From Hoeflea_A sp965228785 (GTDB taxonomy: Bacteria > Pseudomonadota > Alphaproteobacteria > Rhizobiales > Rhizobiaceae), in NCBI GenBank assembly GCA_965228785.1, contig CBDDIF010000001.1, positions 1,736,001-1,800,000 of the forward strand: DNA of 64,000 bases, read 5' to 3'. The notes under the pieces were generated by a model. It had not been told where the DNA came from. It saw nothing but the letters and a program-made list of their open reading frames with translations, and did not search any database. The stretch's first letter is position 1, and every line of letters begins with the position of its first letter. The position numbers and the translations under genes were made by a program. This document shows positions 9,007 to 17,328 of the stretch, piece after piece.

Positions 9007-9034
9007 ATGTTATCGACGGAAACGCGCACTGCAA
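9007..9034 (-). promoter_or_regulatory. Weak promoter candidate ahead of the acetyltransferase gene
   Basis: Minus-strand TTGCAG (9034-9029) is followed after 16 bp by TAACAT (9012-9007). Transcription would begin almost at the ATG (8999), implying a leaderless mRNA, which fits the missing Shine-Dalgarno. The rest of the 286-bp gap up to 9285 shows nothing else I can support. Confidence 0.25.
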
Positions 9035-9285
9035 CGGTTAAGTTAAGCTGGGTGCTTTTTGAACCCCAATCTGTCCATTTGCATGCCGAGGTCTTTAGCA
9101 GCGGCCGGGTTTGGCACGATCGATCCAAAACCAACCAATCCGTTTATTCGTCCGGACCTGGAAGGTTGTGGCATCTGGTGCGGCAGAATCCGCATTGGAA
9201 CGGGCGAGCGCGCAGGCTGGACCTAAAAGCGGCGATGAGAGTTCGCCTGGATGAGGCGAAGCCTCTGGGTTGATCTGGCTTGCGA

Positions 9286-10857
9286 TCACACGCCCAGTAC
9301 GCGGCGCATGCTTTCGGCGAGAACCGGCTGGTCAGCGACGAGCCGGTGCAGGGTCTCGACTTCGGCCTGGCTCGGGAAAAACGGCTTGCGCCGGCGTTCT
9401 TTCTCAAGCTGATCCCAAAGCGCCTGGTAGTCGCAGTCAAGACGTCTGGTTACCGCCAAGACAATGATGTGGGCGAACTGAATCGTCGGGAGTGCCTGCG
9501 CGAAGCGCAGTAAACCGCGGTCGACGAAGTTCCTTCCCTGTTCCACCGAATGCGCGATCTCGGTAAAACTGACCGTTAGTCGCGCATCCGCCAATGCCTT
9601 GGACGCCAATCTGGCCTCAAGATCGGAGGGTGCTATCAGCGCCACTCGCTTCAAATCTGCGGCGGCATCCAGCGAACCGAGCGCAGCCGCAGCCTGCAGG
9701 CAGCGGATTTGCTCGCTGGCGTCAAAGCAGTTCGCCGCGTCCAGCGCCAGTTGCGCATCAGCCGGTTCGCCGTAGCGCGAGAGCAGCATCACGGCAGAGA
9801 GGCTTGGTCGGCTGCCCATCACGTAGTGTCTCAGCAGCATCACGACGTCGACATCGAGCGATCGCAATCCGAAACAGGCTCTTTCCGCAATCGGCATTGA
9901 CGGGTGCCTCAAAAGGCGTTCGAAGACCGTTTGGTCGTAGTGCACCGATTTCCGGTTTTCGAGCACATGCTGGAGTGCGACACGGACAACTTCAGGCGAC
10001 CTGTCTTCAAGTGCGGCGTGAACCAATGAGTCGATTGCGTGCCAGGGTGAACCATCCCGACCGCCATCGAGGCAGGCTTTCAGAGCCAGCCGACGCACCC
10101 CGGCATGCCGAGCGGAGAGGGCGAGACGAGGCAGTAGCCGGTCAAACAGGTCAAGCTGCAATCCAAGCTTTAGGAAACGGCGGGCCCTGTCACGTTTCTC
10201 ATTCAGCAGAAGGTCCTCTAGCGCTCGCTGCACGCCCGGCATCGCCAGAATGCTTTCGACGATTGCCGTCTGTGGTCCCCAAAGTCGGGTGAACCGAGGC
10301 GTTGCCAGAAGGATGTCCATGCACCTGAGGATGGTTTGGACCGTAAGCCCGGATGACTCGGCCGGTCGCGCCAGCATGGACTTGAGCGCACTTGTCGCTG
10401 CCAGCTGGACTTGCGGAACATGATCGTTCAGCCGCAGAAGCAGCAATGCCAGCGAGAACGGGCCGTGCAGCCGATCGATTTTCGCGATGGCGTGCTGGCG
10501 TATGTAACCGGAGGTGCTGGCGGAGAGAACCAGGGCAAGGTCACGGTTGCGGCTGATAAGCTGCGTTACCAGGCGTCTTTCCTGCACCGATCCCGGAAAG
10601 TAGTTTTGGGCTCGTTCGGTCGACCAGACCTGGTCGGTCACCAGTCGCCTGAGCTGGCCCACAATTGCCGAAACGCGGGCCGGATCGTGTGTTTCGAGAA
10701 GTCCAGCGATATCCCAAGTACGTGTATCGCACGGTTTCAGCTTGCGAAGCATCGATTTGGGCAGCCACCAGGTCTTGCCCCAGAGGCAATCCTGGAAGCT
10801 GGCACTGACGGCGACTTCCAGATCCGGATCGAGTGATGTCCTTTTCATTGGTTTCAT
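9286..10857 (-). CDS. Helical-repeat (HEAT-like) protein of the rtc locus
   Basis: This 523-residue protein is almost entirely amphipathic helical pairs (for example HVPQVQLAATSALKSML, ARHAGVRRLALKACLDG and SPEVVRVALQHVLENRK), the pattern of HEAT/ARM alpha-solenoids. There is no signal peptide, membrane segment or catalytic motif. The start is ATG 10857, 10 nt after GGGAG; the longer open frame runs antisense-like through rtcB and is not coding. It lies 85 bp downstream of rtcB in the same direction, so it is probably induced by RtcR. A scaffold or RNA/protein-binding role in RNA repair is inference. Confidence 0.75.
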   Translation of the reverse strand: MKPMKRTSLDPDLEVAVSASFQDCLWGKTWWLPKSMLRKLKPCDTRTWDIAGLLETHDPARVSAIVGQLRRLVTDQVWSTERAQNYFPGSVQERRLVTQLISRNRDLALVLSASTSGYIRQHAIAKIDRLHGPFSLALLLLRLNDHVPQVQLAATSALKSMLARPAESSGLTVQTILRCMDILLATPRFTRLWGPQTAIVESILAMPGVQRALEDLLLNEKRDRARRFLKLGLQLDLFDRLLPRLALSARHAGVRRLALKACLDGGRDGSPWHAIDSLVHAALEDRSPEVVRVALQHVLENRKSVHYDQTVFERLLRHPSMPIAERACFGLRSLDVDVVMLLRHYVMGSRPSLSAVMLLSRYGEPADAQLALDAANCFDASEQIRCLQAAAALGSLDAAADLKRVALIAPSDLEARLASKALADARLTVSFTEIAHSVEQGRNFVDRGLLRFAQALPTIQFAHIIVLAVTRRLDCDYQALWDQLEKERRRKPFFPSQAEVETLHRLVADQPVLAESMRRVLGV

Positions 10858-10916
10858 CCATTGTCCGTCTCCCGATGACAATGGTCTGACGGGTGACGTT
10901 TTCATCCTTGTGGAGG

Positions 10917-10939
10917 AGGGGCCCGGTGCTCGGGCCCCT
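10917..10939 (-). terminator. GC-rich hairpin directly after rtcB
   Basis: A perfect 9-bp stem (AGGGGCCCG / CGGGCCCCT) with a 5-nt loop sits 3 bp downstream of the rtcB stop. No T-run follows on the minus strand, so it is more likely an attenuator or 3'-end stabilising structure that lowers expression of the downstream helical-repeat gene than a full intrinsic terminator. Confidence 0.5.
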
Positions 10940-10942
10940 TGG

Positions 10943-12379
10943 TTATTTTCGATATTTGGCGGCCTTCGCCTCGCGGCGGGCCCGGGCTTCGTGCTTCTTG
11001 CGCGCCTTGACCACCCACGGTGCGTCGTGCTGCCAGTCACCGGCCATGATGCAGCCGTGCGGAATGACCTCGTCGACCACCTCAGCGAGGCCGAACTTGC
11101 CAATCTGGTCGCGCACAGCGGCCGCGTTCTTATAGGCGCTCGGCAGCTCGGAGATGTCCGGGCGGCCCATGAAGAAACGGGCGTCGATGGTCTTGGTTTC
11201 CTCGGCGAAGATGTCCGCGTCGGATCGGCCGGCCAGGTTTTTCTTATGCCGCGTCCGCGAGTAGTTGCGGCCGGCACCGTGTGGCGAAAAGCCGAGCCCA
11301 TGATCGGCGCTGCTACCACGGGCGATCAGGATCGGTTCCGCCATGTTGAGCGGAATGAGCGTCAGATCGGTGGCATCATCGGCCCAACCGTCCCAGGCCG
11401 GTGTCGCGCCCTTGCCGTGGTAGAACAGCCCGTCCGCTTTGCGGAAGACGAAGTTGTGCTCGTTCCAGAACCGGTCGGCAACCTTCGTCGACAGCTTCTC
11501 CGCGGCCAGGTCGTGGATCAGGAAATGGTTGTCCTTGGTCCAACTGCGGATGATCTGCAGGGCTTCCCAATAGGCATCGCCCTCATCGGTGTCCGCTTCG
11601 ATCCAGGCGTTCTGCGGCAGCGTCTTTGGCGAAGCCAGTCGACGGGTACGCTCCGCCACCTTCATGCCGCCCTTGTAGAGCAAAGCACCTGGCGCGCGTG
11701 ACCCGTGATGGGTGACGAGTGCCGTTTCACCGCTGGAGCGGATGGTGCCGACATAGGCGAAGTGGTTGCCATCGCCCTGGGTGCCGAAATGCTCGATGGC
11801 CTTGCTCTGAACCGAGCCCAGGAAGGCGTTCTTCTCGAATCGCTCCATCAGCTCCGTTCGCGGCCTGATCTGGCTGCCACGAGCCCGGCCGCCGGGTCCG
11901 AAATGCGTGACGGCATGCACCGCGTCGAGGAGAGCGGCCGGAGCGACACCCGGATAGACGGAAATCGCCATGGAACAGCAGATGTCGGCCGAGTGCATAC
12001 CCGGATGAATGGCTTCCGATACGGCGATGCCGCCGACGGGAATGGTGCCTTTCGGTCCGGCCGGGCAAGCGTCAGGCATGACCGCGCCGGCTGTAATCTT
12101 CGGCGTGCGCATCAACTCGGTCATGTGCTCGCGCACCTGAATGAGGTTAGCCTGTTCGTCCTCAGTCTCGGCCTCGATGTTCTCGAAGAACGGCGAAGCG
12201 CCGGGCGCCTTGAGCGGCAACGCTGCCGGCGGCTGGAAGGTCATGGCGAGCGCCAGCGCATCCTGACGGGTGCTTCCATCGGAAAGCGCCTTGCGGGCCG
12301 CTGTCAGGGCTTCACCCAGCCATTTTCCCTGGGTCATGCCTGCTTCGATCAGGTCCTTGCCGGTCAGTGTCTCGCTCAT
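10943..12379 (-). CDS. rtcB: RNA-splicing/repair ligase RtcB
   Basis: The 478-residue protein matches RtcB, the Mn/GTP-dependent ligase that joins RNA 2',3'-cyclic phosphate or 3'-phosphate ends to 5'-OH ends. Metal and guanylate-binding blocks are visible: MPDACPAG, HPGMHSADICCSMA (with the Asp-Cys metal ligands), GTQGDGNHF, THHGSRAPGALLY, and FSPHGAGRNYSRTRHK, whose His is expected to be the guanylylated residue. The start is ATG 12379 (GAGAGA seven bases upstream); an ATG six bases earlier sits too close to that ribosome site. It is divergent from rtcR and preceded by a sigma-54 promoter. This longer RtcB variant is typical of rtcR-linked loci. Confidence 0.93.
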   Translation of the reverse strand: MSETLTGKDLIEAGMTQGKWLGEALTAARKALSDGSTRQDALALAMTFQPPAALPLKAPGASPFFENIEAETEDEQANLIQVREHMTELMRTPKITAGAVMPDACPAGPKGTIPVGGIAVSEAIHPGMHSADICCSMAISVYPGVAPAALLDAVHAVTHFGPGGRARGSQIRPRTELMERFEKNAFLGSVQSKAIEHFGTQGDGNHFAYVGTIRSSGETALVTHHGSRAPGALLYKGGMKVAERTRRLASPKTLPQNAWIEADTDEGDAYWEALQIIRSWTKDNHFLIHDLAAEKLSTKVADRFWNEHNFVFRKADGLFYHGKGATPAWDGWADDATDLTLIPLNMAEPILIARGSSADHGLGFSPHGAGRNYSRTRHKKNLAGRSDADIFAEETKTIDARFFMGRPDISELPSAYKNAAAVRDQIGKFGLAEVVDEVIPHGCIMAGDWQHDAPWVVKARKKHEARARREAKAAKYRK

Positions 12380-12420
12380 GGTCATTCTCTCAAATTGCAT
12401 TGATGGTATGCCCGGTGCTT

Positions 12421-12436
12421 TTCAAGCATCGTGCCA
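12421..12436 (-). promoter_or_regulatory. Sigma-54 promoter of rtcB
   Basis: The minus strand reads TGGCACGATGCTTGAA, matching the sigma-54 consensus TGGCACG-N4-TTGC(A/T) at every fixed position except the C of the -12 GC. Expected start of transcription is about 12410, leaving a 31-nt leader before ATG 12379. It lies upstream of a gene whose divergent neighbour encodes the sigma-54 activator RtcR. Confidence 0.85.
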
Positions 12437-12586
12437 AGTCATGGCGCGGTTGACGATTTAAGGTGCAAAATTCTCTCAACGTATTGATCTTATTCGGGAA
12501 AGAAATTGCGTCTATTGGGACGAGATCATCTGTCGACTTTATTGAAGAATGCAGGTATCTATCAGTTTGGATAGAGTGTTAGAAAA

Positions 12587-14212
12587 ATGGATAAGAATTG
12601 TAACGTCGTCTTCGGATTTCTGGGGACCACAAAAGATGCCGGCGGACGAAAGCGGCCCAAATGGCGACCAACGGTCGCTCTTTGCCAGCAGGAAGATCTC
12701 GTCATCGACCGGCTGGAGCTGATCCACGACAATCGCTGGCTGCAGCTGGCGCTCAACGTGCAAAAGGATATCGGGCAGATTTCACCCGGTACGGAGGTGC
12801 GGTTGCATCGCATGGACGTCGCCAATCCATGGGACTTTGCCGAGATGTACGGAGCCATGCGCGACTTTGCCGATGCCTATCCGTTCGACCAGGATCGCGA
12901 GGATTACCTCGTCAACATCACCACCGGCACCCATGTGGCGCAGATCTGCTGGTTTCTACTGACCGAAGCCAACTTCGTGCCGGCGCGACTGCTGCAACTG
13001 TCTCCCCCGAAGGTGGCCGATCTCGAAGCGGGCGAGGAGAAAAACTACGCCGGAAGCCACGCGATCATCGACCTCGATCTGTCACGCTACGATTCCATCG
13101 CCACTCGCTTTGCCGCCGAACGGGTCGAGGCCACATCGTTCCTCAAATCCGGCATAGAGACCCGCAATCCGACTTTCAACGCCATGATCGATCAGATGGA
13201 GAAAGTCGCGGTGCGTTCGCGCGCACCGGTGCTGCTGACCGGTCCGACGGGAGCCGGCAAATCGCAGCTCGCCCGACGCCTGTTTGAGTTGAAAAAGGCG
13301 CAGCGTCAGATCAGCGGCGACTTCATTGAGGTCAACTGCGCCACGCTGCGCGGCGACCAGGCGATGTCGACCCTGTTCGGTCACGTGCGCGGCGCCTTCA
13401 CCGGTGCCCAGTCAGACCGCGGAGGTTTGATGAAGGCCGCCGATGGCGGCGTCCTGTTCCTCGATGAGATCGGCGAACTCGGTCCCGACGAGCAAGCCAT
13501 GTGTCTGCAGGCGATTGAGGAAAAGCGGTTTTTCCCCCTCGGGTCCGACCGTGAAGTCGCTTCCGATTTCCAGATGCTGGCGGGGACCAACCGCGACCTG
13601 GCCGAGCGCGTCCGCGAGGGTCGGTTTCGCGAAGATCTCTTTGCCCGCCTCAACATCTGGACCTTTCGTGTGCCTGCTCTGGCCGAACGACGCGAGGATA
13701 TCGAACCGAATATCGACTATGAACTCCAGCGGTTCAGCGATGCCGAGGGGCAAAAAGTGACGTTTAACCGGGAGGCGCGCGAGCGCTACCTGGCTTTCGC
13801 CCTCAGTCCGCAGGCGGCCTGGTCGGCCAATTTCCGCGACCTGTCGGCATCGGTTGCACGCATGGGAACACTGGCGCCGAAGGGGCGGATCGACGAACCG
13901 ACGGTCGTTGAGGAAATTGAGCGCCTGCTGAATGTCTGGCATGCCGCGGACACGTCGGCCGGTGATGATCGTGTGCTCGAAGCCTGCCTCGGCGATGCTT
14001 CAGCTGAACTGGACCTGTTCGACCGGGCGCAACTGGCTGCGGTTGTCAGGGTCTGTCAAAGCAGTCGCAGTTTGAGCGATGCCGGTCGCACACTTTTCGC
14101 ACAGTCGCGCCTGCAGAAGACAAGCGGAAATGACGCCGACCGACTGCGCAAGTACCTCGCCCGGTTCGGTTTGCGCTTCGCTGACCTCGAGACGGTCAGT
14201 CCGTCGCGATGA
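12587..14212 (+). CDS. rtcR: RtcR, CARF-domain sigma-54 activator of RNA repair
   Basis: The 541-residue protein is organised like RtcR. An N-terminal CARF-like sensor domain (to about residue 170, starting VVFGFLGTTKDAG and containing NITTGTHVAQIC) precedes an AAA+ domain. That domain has Walker A GPTGAGKS, the sigma-54 contact loop GAFTGA, Walker B GVLFLDEIGELG and the arginine-finger region FREDLFARLN. A C-terminal DNA-binding segment begins near SSRSLSDAGRTLFAQSR. RtcR is known to activate rtcB transcription when bound to RNA ends. The gene is divergent from rtcB, and its 3' end overlaps the end of the convergent ABC exporter gene by 17 bp. Confidence 0.93.
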   Translation: MDKNCNVVFGFLGTTKDAGGRKRPKWRPTVALCQQEDLVIDRLELIHDNRWLQLALNVQKDIGQISPGTEVRLHRMDVANPWDFAEMYGAMRDFADAYPFDQDREDYLVNITTGTHVAQICWFLLTEANFVPARLLQLSPPKVADLEAGEEKNYAGSHAIIDLDLSRYDSIATRFAAERVEATSFLKSGIETRNPTFNAMIDQMEKVAVRSRAPVLLTGPTGAGKSQLARRLFELKKAQRQISGDFIEVNCATLRGDQAMSTLFGHVRGAFTGAQSDRGGLMKAADGGVLFLDEIGELGPDEQAMCLQAIEEKRFFPLGSDREVASDFQMLAGTNRDLAERVREGRFREDLFARLNIWTFRVPALAERREDIEPNIDYELQRFSDAEGQKVTFNREARERYLAFALSPQAAWSANFRDLSASVARMGTLAPKGRIDEPTVVEEIERLLNVWHAADTSAGDDRVLEACLGDASAELDLFDRAQLAAVVRVCQSSRSLSDAGRTLFAQSRLQKTSGNDADRLRKYLARFGLRFADLETVSPSR

Positions 14213-16046
14213 AGCCGCCTGACTGGCGGGCCCACAGGCGCGCATAGAGCCCGTCGCCAGCGACGAGCTCGTCGTGGGTGCCGCTTTCTACGATCCGTCC
14301 GTTTTCCATCACCAGCAGCCGATCCATGGCGGCGATCGTTGAGAGGCGGTGGGCGACCGCGATGGTCGTCTTGCCTTGCATCAGCCGAGTGAGGTTGGCC
14401 TGGATGGCGGTTTCTGCTTCTGAATCAAGTGCCGATGTGGCCTCGTCGAGCACCAGAATCGGGGCGTCCTTCAGGAGCACCCGGGCGATGGTGATGCGTT
14501 GGCGCTGGCCGCCGGACAGCTTGACGCCCCGCTCGCCGACATGGGCGTCGAGCCCGGTGCGGCCGTCCTTGTCCAGCATGTCCTTGATGAAGGACATCGC
14601 CTCGGCGCGCTCCGCGGCCTCGACGATCTGTTCGTCGGTGGCATCGGGATCGCCGTAGCGGATGTTGTCGCGGATCGAACGGTGCAGCAGCGAAACGTCC
14701 TGGGTGACGACACCAATGCGACTGCGCAGTGACGCCTGACGGACATCGCGAATATCCTGTCCGTCAATGGTGATTGCACCGCCCTGAACGTCACGCAACC
14801 GCAGGAGCAGTGCCACCAGCGTCGACTTGCCGGCGCCGGACAGGCCGACGATGCCGACCTTTTCGCCCGGCGCGATCTCCAGGTTGAGGTCGGTCAGCAC
14901 CGGTTTTCCGTCGATGTCGTAGGAGAAATCCACGTGATCGAACCGGATGTGACCCTCGCTGATCTCCAGTTCTCCGGCGTCCGGCCGGTCGTTGACCGTG
15001 GGCTGGCTGGTCATCACCGGCATTGCGTCGCGGATCGTGCCGAGCGCCCGGGTGACCGACTGCCCGAGTCCGATGAACGCGAAAGAGGAGGCCGAGAGCG
15101 AACGGGCGATGGTGGCTGCGGCGACAAAATCGCCGACGGTGATGAAGTCGTCGACCATGCCCCACAGGCCGATGGCGAAGATCGACACGATCAGCGCGAT
15201 GTTGAGATACTGAACGGCGCTGTCGGACAAGATGTAAGCGCGGTTTTCCCGGTGCTGAGTGGCAATGGTCTCGTCGATGACCCGACGGATGGCGCCGGCT
15301 TCGGAATCTTCAGCCGCGAACAGCTTGACCATGGCGATGTTGCTGTAGACGTCCGTCATGGCGCCGGTCGCTCGGGATGCGGCGGCGGCGACCTTGGAGG
15401 AGCGCTCCAGATAAAGCGGCACGGCGATACGAGCGACCGCGATATTGGCGAGGATCCAGACGAGCACCGGGATCGCCAATGGCCAGGCGAGCACCGCCAG
15501 CAGGGCAAAGGAGCCAGCGAACTGGATTGTGACGCGCGGAATGGTCTGCATTGCAACCATCAACTGGCGCTGGACCGACGCCGTTACCTGGGCGATGCGC
15601 GAGGCCACCTGGCCGGAAAACAGATCCTCGAAGAACGCCACGTCCTGTCTTTCGACCGCCTTGTGGCCCTGCCAGCGCATCGCCGCGGGCAGCAGGGTCT
15701 GGACGGTCTGCGACAGAAACGCCGAGCGGACGAAGGTCAGGAGCGGGTCAACGACGGCAAACAGAACCAGGAAGAATGTCAGCGTCCAGGCATTGTCGCG
15801 CAGAAACGCAGCAGCGCCTTCGGTCGTGACGCCGTCGACGATGAAGGCGAGTGCCCAGATTACCGTAAGCGAAATCAGCGCGGAGATGACCGACAGCAGG
15901 CCAACCACCAGCAGTACGCCGCGAAACATGCTGGCGAAGAACCAGATCAGCTTCAACGGCCCGTCATCCGGCAGCGGCCGCGCCGGCAGGTCGAGCGGGC
16001 GGATCAGCGTCTCGAAGGGTCTGAAAATTCGGTTGGCAAGTGTCAT
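14196..16046 (-). CDS. ABC exporter, fused membrane and ATPase domains
   Basis: This 616-residue half-transporter has six membrane helices (about residues 35-330; first IWFFASMFRGVLLVVGLLSVI) followed by an ATPase domain. Walker A is GLSGAGKS, the signature LSGGQRQRITIARVLL and Walker B ILVLDEATSALD. This is the MsbA/multidrug exporter layout, and it acts as a homodimer or heterodimer in the inner membrane. The start is ATG 16046, which gives MTLANRIFRPFE; longer frames upstream run into the divergent pump operon. The substrate is not identifiable. Confidence 0.88.
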   Translation of the reverse strand: MTLANRIFRPFETLIRPLDLPARPLPDDGPLKLIWFFASMFRGVLLVVGLLSVISALISLTVIWALAFIVDGVTTEGAAAFLRDNAWTLTFFLVLFAVVDPLLTFVRSAFLSQTVQTLLPAAMRWQGHKAVERQDVAFFEDLFSGQVASRIAQVTASVQRQLMVAMQTIPRVTIQFAGSFALLAVLAWPLAIPVLVWILANIAVARIAVPLYLERSSKVAAAASRATGAMTDVYSNIAMVKLFAAEDSEAGAIRRVIDETIATQHRENRAYILSDSAVQYLNIALIVSIFAIGLWGMVDDFITVGDFVAAATIARSLSASSFAFIGLGQSVTRALGTIRDAMPVMTSQPTVNDRPDAGELEISEGHIRFDHVDFSYDIDGKPVLTDLNLEIAPGEKVGIVGLSGAGKSTLVALLLRLRDVQGGAITIDGQDIRDVRQASLRSRIGVVTQDVSLLHRSIRDNIRYGDPDATDEQIVEAAERAEAMSFIKDMLDKDGRTGLDAHVGERGVKLSGGQRQRITIARVLLKDAPILVLDEATSALDSEAETAIQANLTRLMQGKTTIAVAHRLSTIAAMDRLLVMENGRIVESGTHDELVAGDGLYARLWARQSGGFIATD

Positions 16047-16173
16047 GTCGCCTATATAGGCCGGTTTGTCTCCGGATTCATGGCGGCCTTTCATCAGCCA
16101 GAAAACGGTTGCCCATGGCGTTGCGTCCAACATAAGCTCAACAGCAACCGAACGACCTTTGGGGGAAACGGTG

Positions 16174-17328
16174 GTGCAGGGGCGGTCATCGAGACTATTG
16201 GGCAGAGTACCTTCATCCGTTGCCGCGCTGTGTGGTCTGTTGTTGATCAGCGCATGCCAGGAGCAGAAGTCCGAGGCCCCGAAGGCAGCTCCGCCGAAAG
16301 TCGTTGTCGCCGAGGCCAAGACCGAAACGGTGCCGGTGTATCTGGAACTGACCGGGCGAACGGAATCGCCCAACAGTGTGTCGATCCGATCGCGGGTCGA
16401 TGGTCACGTCATGACGCGCAGCTTCACCGAGGGAGACGATATCGGCAAGGGCGACGCGCTGTTCGTCATCGACCAGCGCCCCTTCACCTCTGAGCTTGCG
16501 CGGCTCAAGGGCGAGCGCGACAGCAACCAGGCAAGCCTGGAATTCGCCAAGAAGGAGGTGGAGCGGTTTTCCGTACTGGCCAAGGACGGCACGGTTTCGC
16601 CGGAACAACTGGATGAAAAGTCCGCGAATGCAGCCGAGGCGCTGGGCAGCCTCAACAGCAGCAAGGGGGCCGTGCAAACGGCCCAGGTCAATCTCGACTA
16701 CACGACGGTATCGGCGCCGATCGCCGGACGCGTCGGTCGGGTCTACCAGGATGTCGGCAATGTAGTTTCGGCCAATGACACGGTGTTGGTGGACGTGGTC
16801 CAGATGGATCCGCTTTACGTTTATATCAGCCCGAGCGAACGCCAGTTTCTGGAACTGGAAAAATACCAGGCGGCCGGCCCGGACCTGAAGGTGGCGATCA
16901 CGCTGATTGACGGAAGCACCCATCCGCATTCCGGGTCGCTGGACTTCTCCGGTCCCGGCGTCGATCCCTCAACCGGGACGATTGCGGTGCGGGCCGTGTT
17001 TCCCAATCCGGACGCAACGTTGCGTCCGGGTCAGTATGCACGGGTGCGCATCGAACTCACCGAGCAGAAAGGGCAGGTAACCGTTCCGGCCGAGGCGGTC
17101 GGTCAGGACCAGGCCGGCTTTTTCGTTTTCGTCGTTGGCAAGGACAACAAGGCCGAGATGCGTCGGATCACGGTTGGCCGGCTAAACGACGGTCAGCGTG
17201 TCATAGCTTCCGGTTTGAAAGCCGGCGAAACGGTTGTTGTTCAGGGACAGCAAAGAGTTCGAGCAGGAATGGCGGTTCAGATCGACAAGCCGTCAACCGG
17301 CACGTCCAGCAGCAAGGCAAGCGGCTGA
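16174..17328 (+). CDS. RND efflux periplasmic adaptor (MexA/AcrA-like lipoprotein)
   Basis: This membrane-fusion protein has about 384 residues. GTG 16174 is chosen (GGGGGA seven bases upstream), although GTG 16171 is possible. The N-terminus is a lipoprotein signal with lipobox LISAC, Cys near residue 26. Next come the lipoyl half-motif SIRSRVDGHVMTRSFTEGDDIGKGDALFVID, an alpha-helical hairpin, the second lipoyl half YTTVSAPIAGRVG, then beta-barrel and membrane-proximal domains. It is followed immediately by the pump gene. No outer-membrane channel gene is adjacent, so a shared TolC is presumed. Confidence 0.9.
   Translation: MQGRSSRLLGRVPSSVAALCGLLLISACQEQKSEAPKAAPPKVVVAEAKTETVPVYLELTGRTESPNSVSIRSRVDGHVMTRSFTEGDDIGKGDALFVIDQRPFTSELARLKGERDSNQASLEFAKKEVERFSVLAKDGTVSPEQLDEKSANAAEALGSLNSSKGAVQTAQVNLDYTTVSAPIAGRVGRVYQDVGNVVSANDTVLVDVVQMDPLYVYISPSERQFLELEKYQAAGPDLKVAITLIDGSTHPHSGSLDFSGPGVDPSTGTIAVRAVFPNPDATLRPGQYARVRIELTEQKGQVTVPAEAVGQDQAGFFVFVVGKDNKAEMRRITVGRLNDGQRVIASGLKAGETVVVQGQQRVRAGMAVQIDKPSTGTSSSKASG

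Noticed and set aside
10858..11319. N-terminal extension of the HEAT-like protein upstream of 10857
   Set aside because: It runs through rtcB in another frame with low-complexity Arg/Pro/Thr content; GGGAG precedes ATG 10857.
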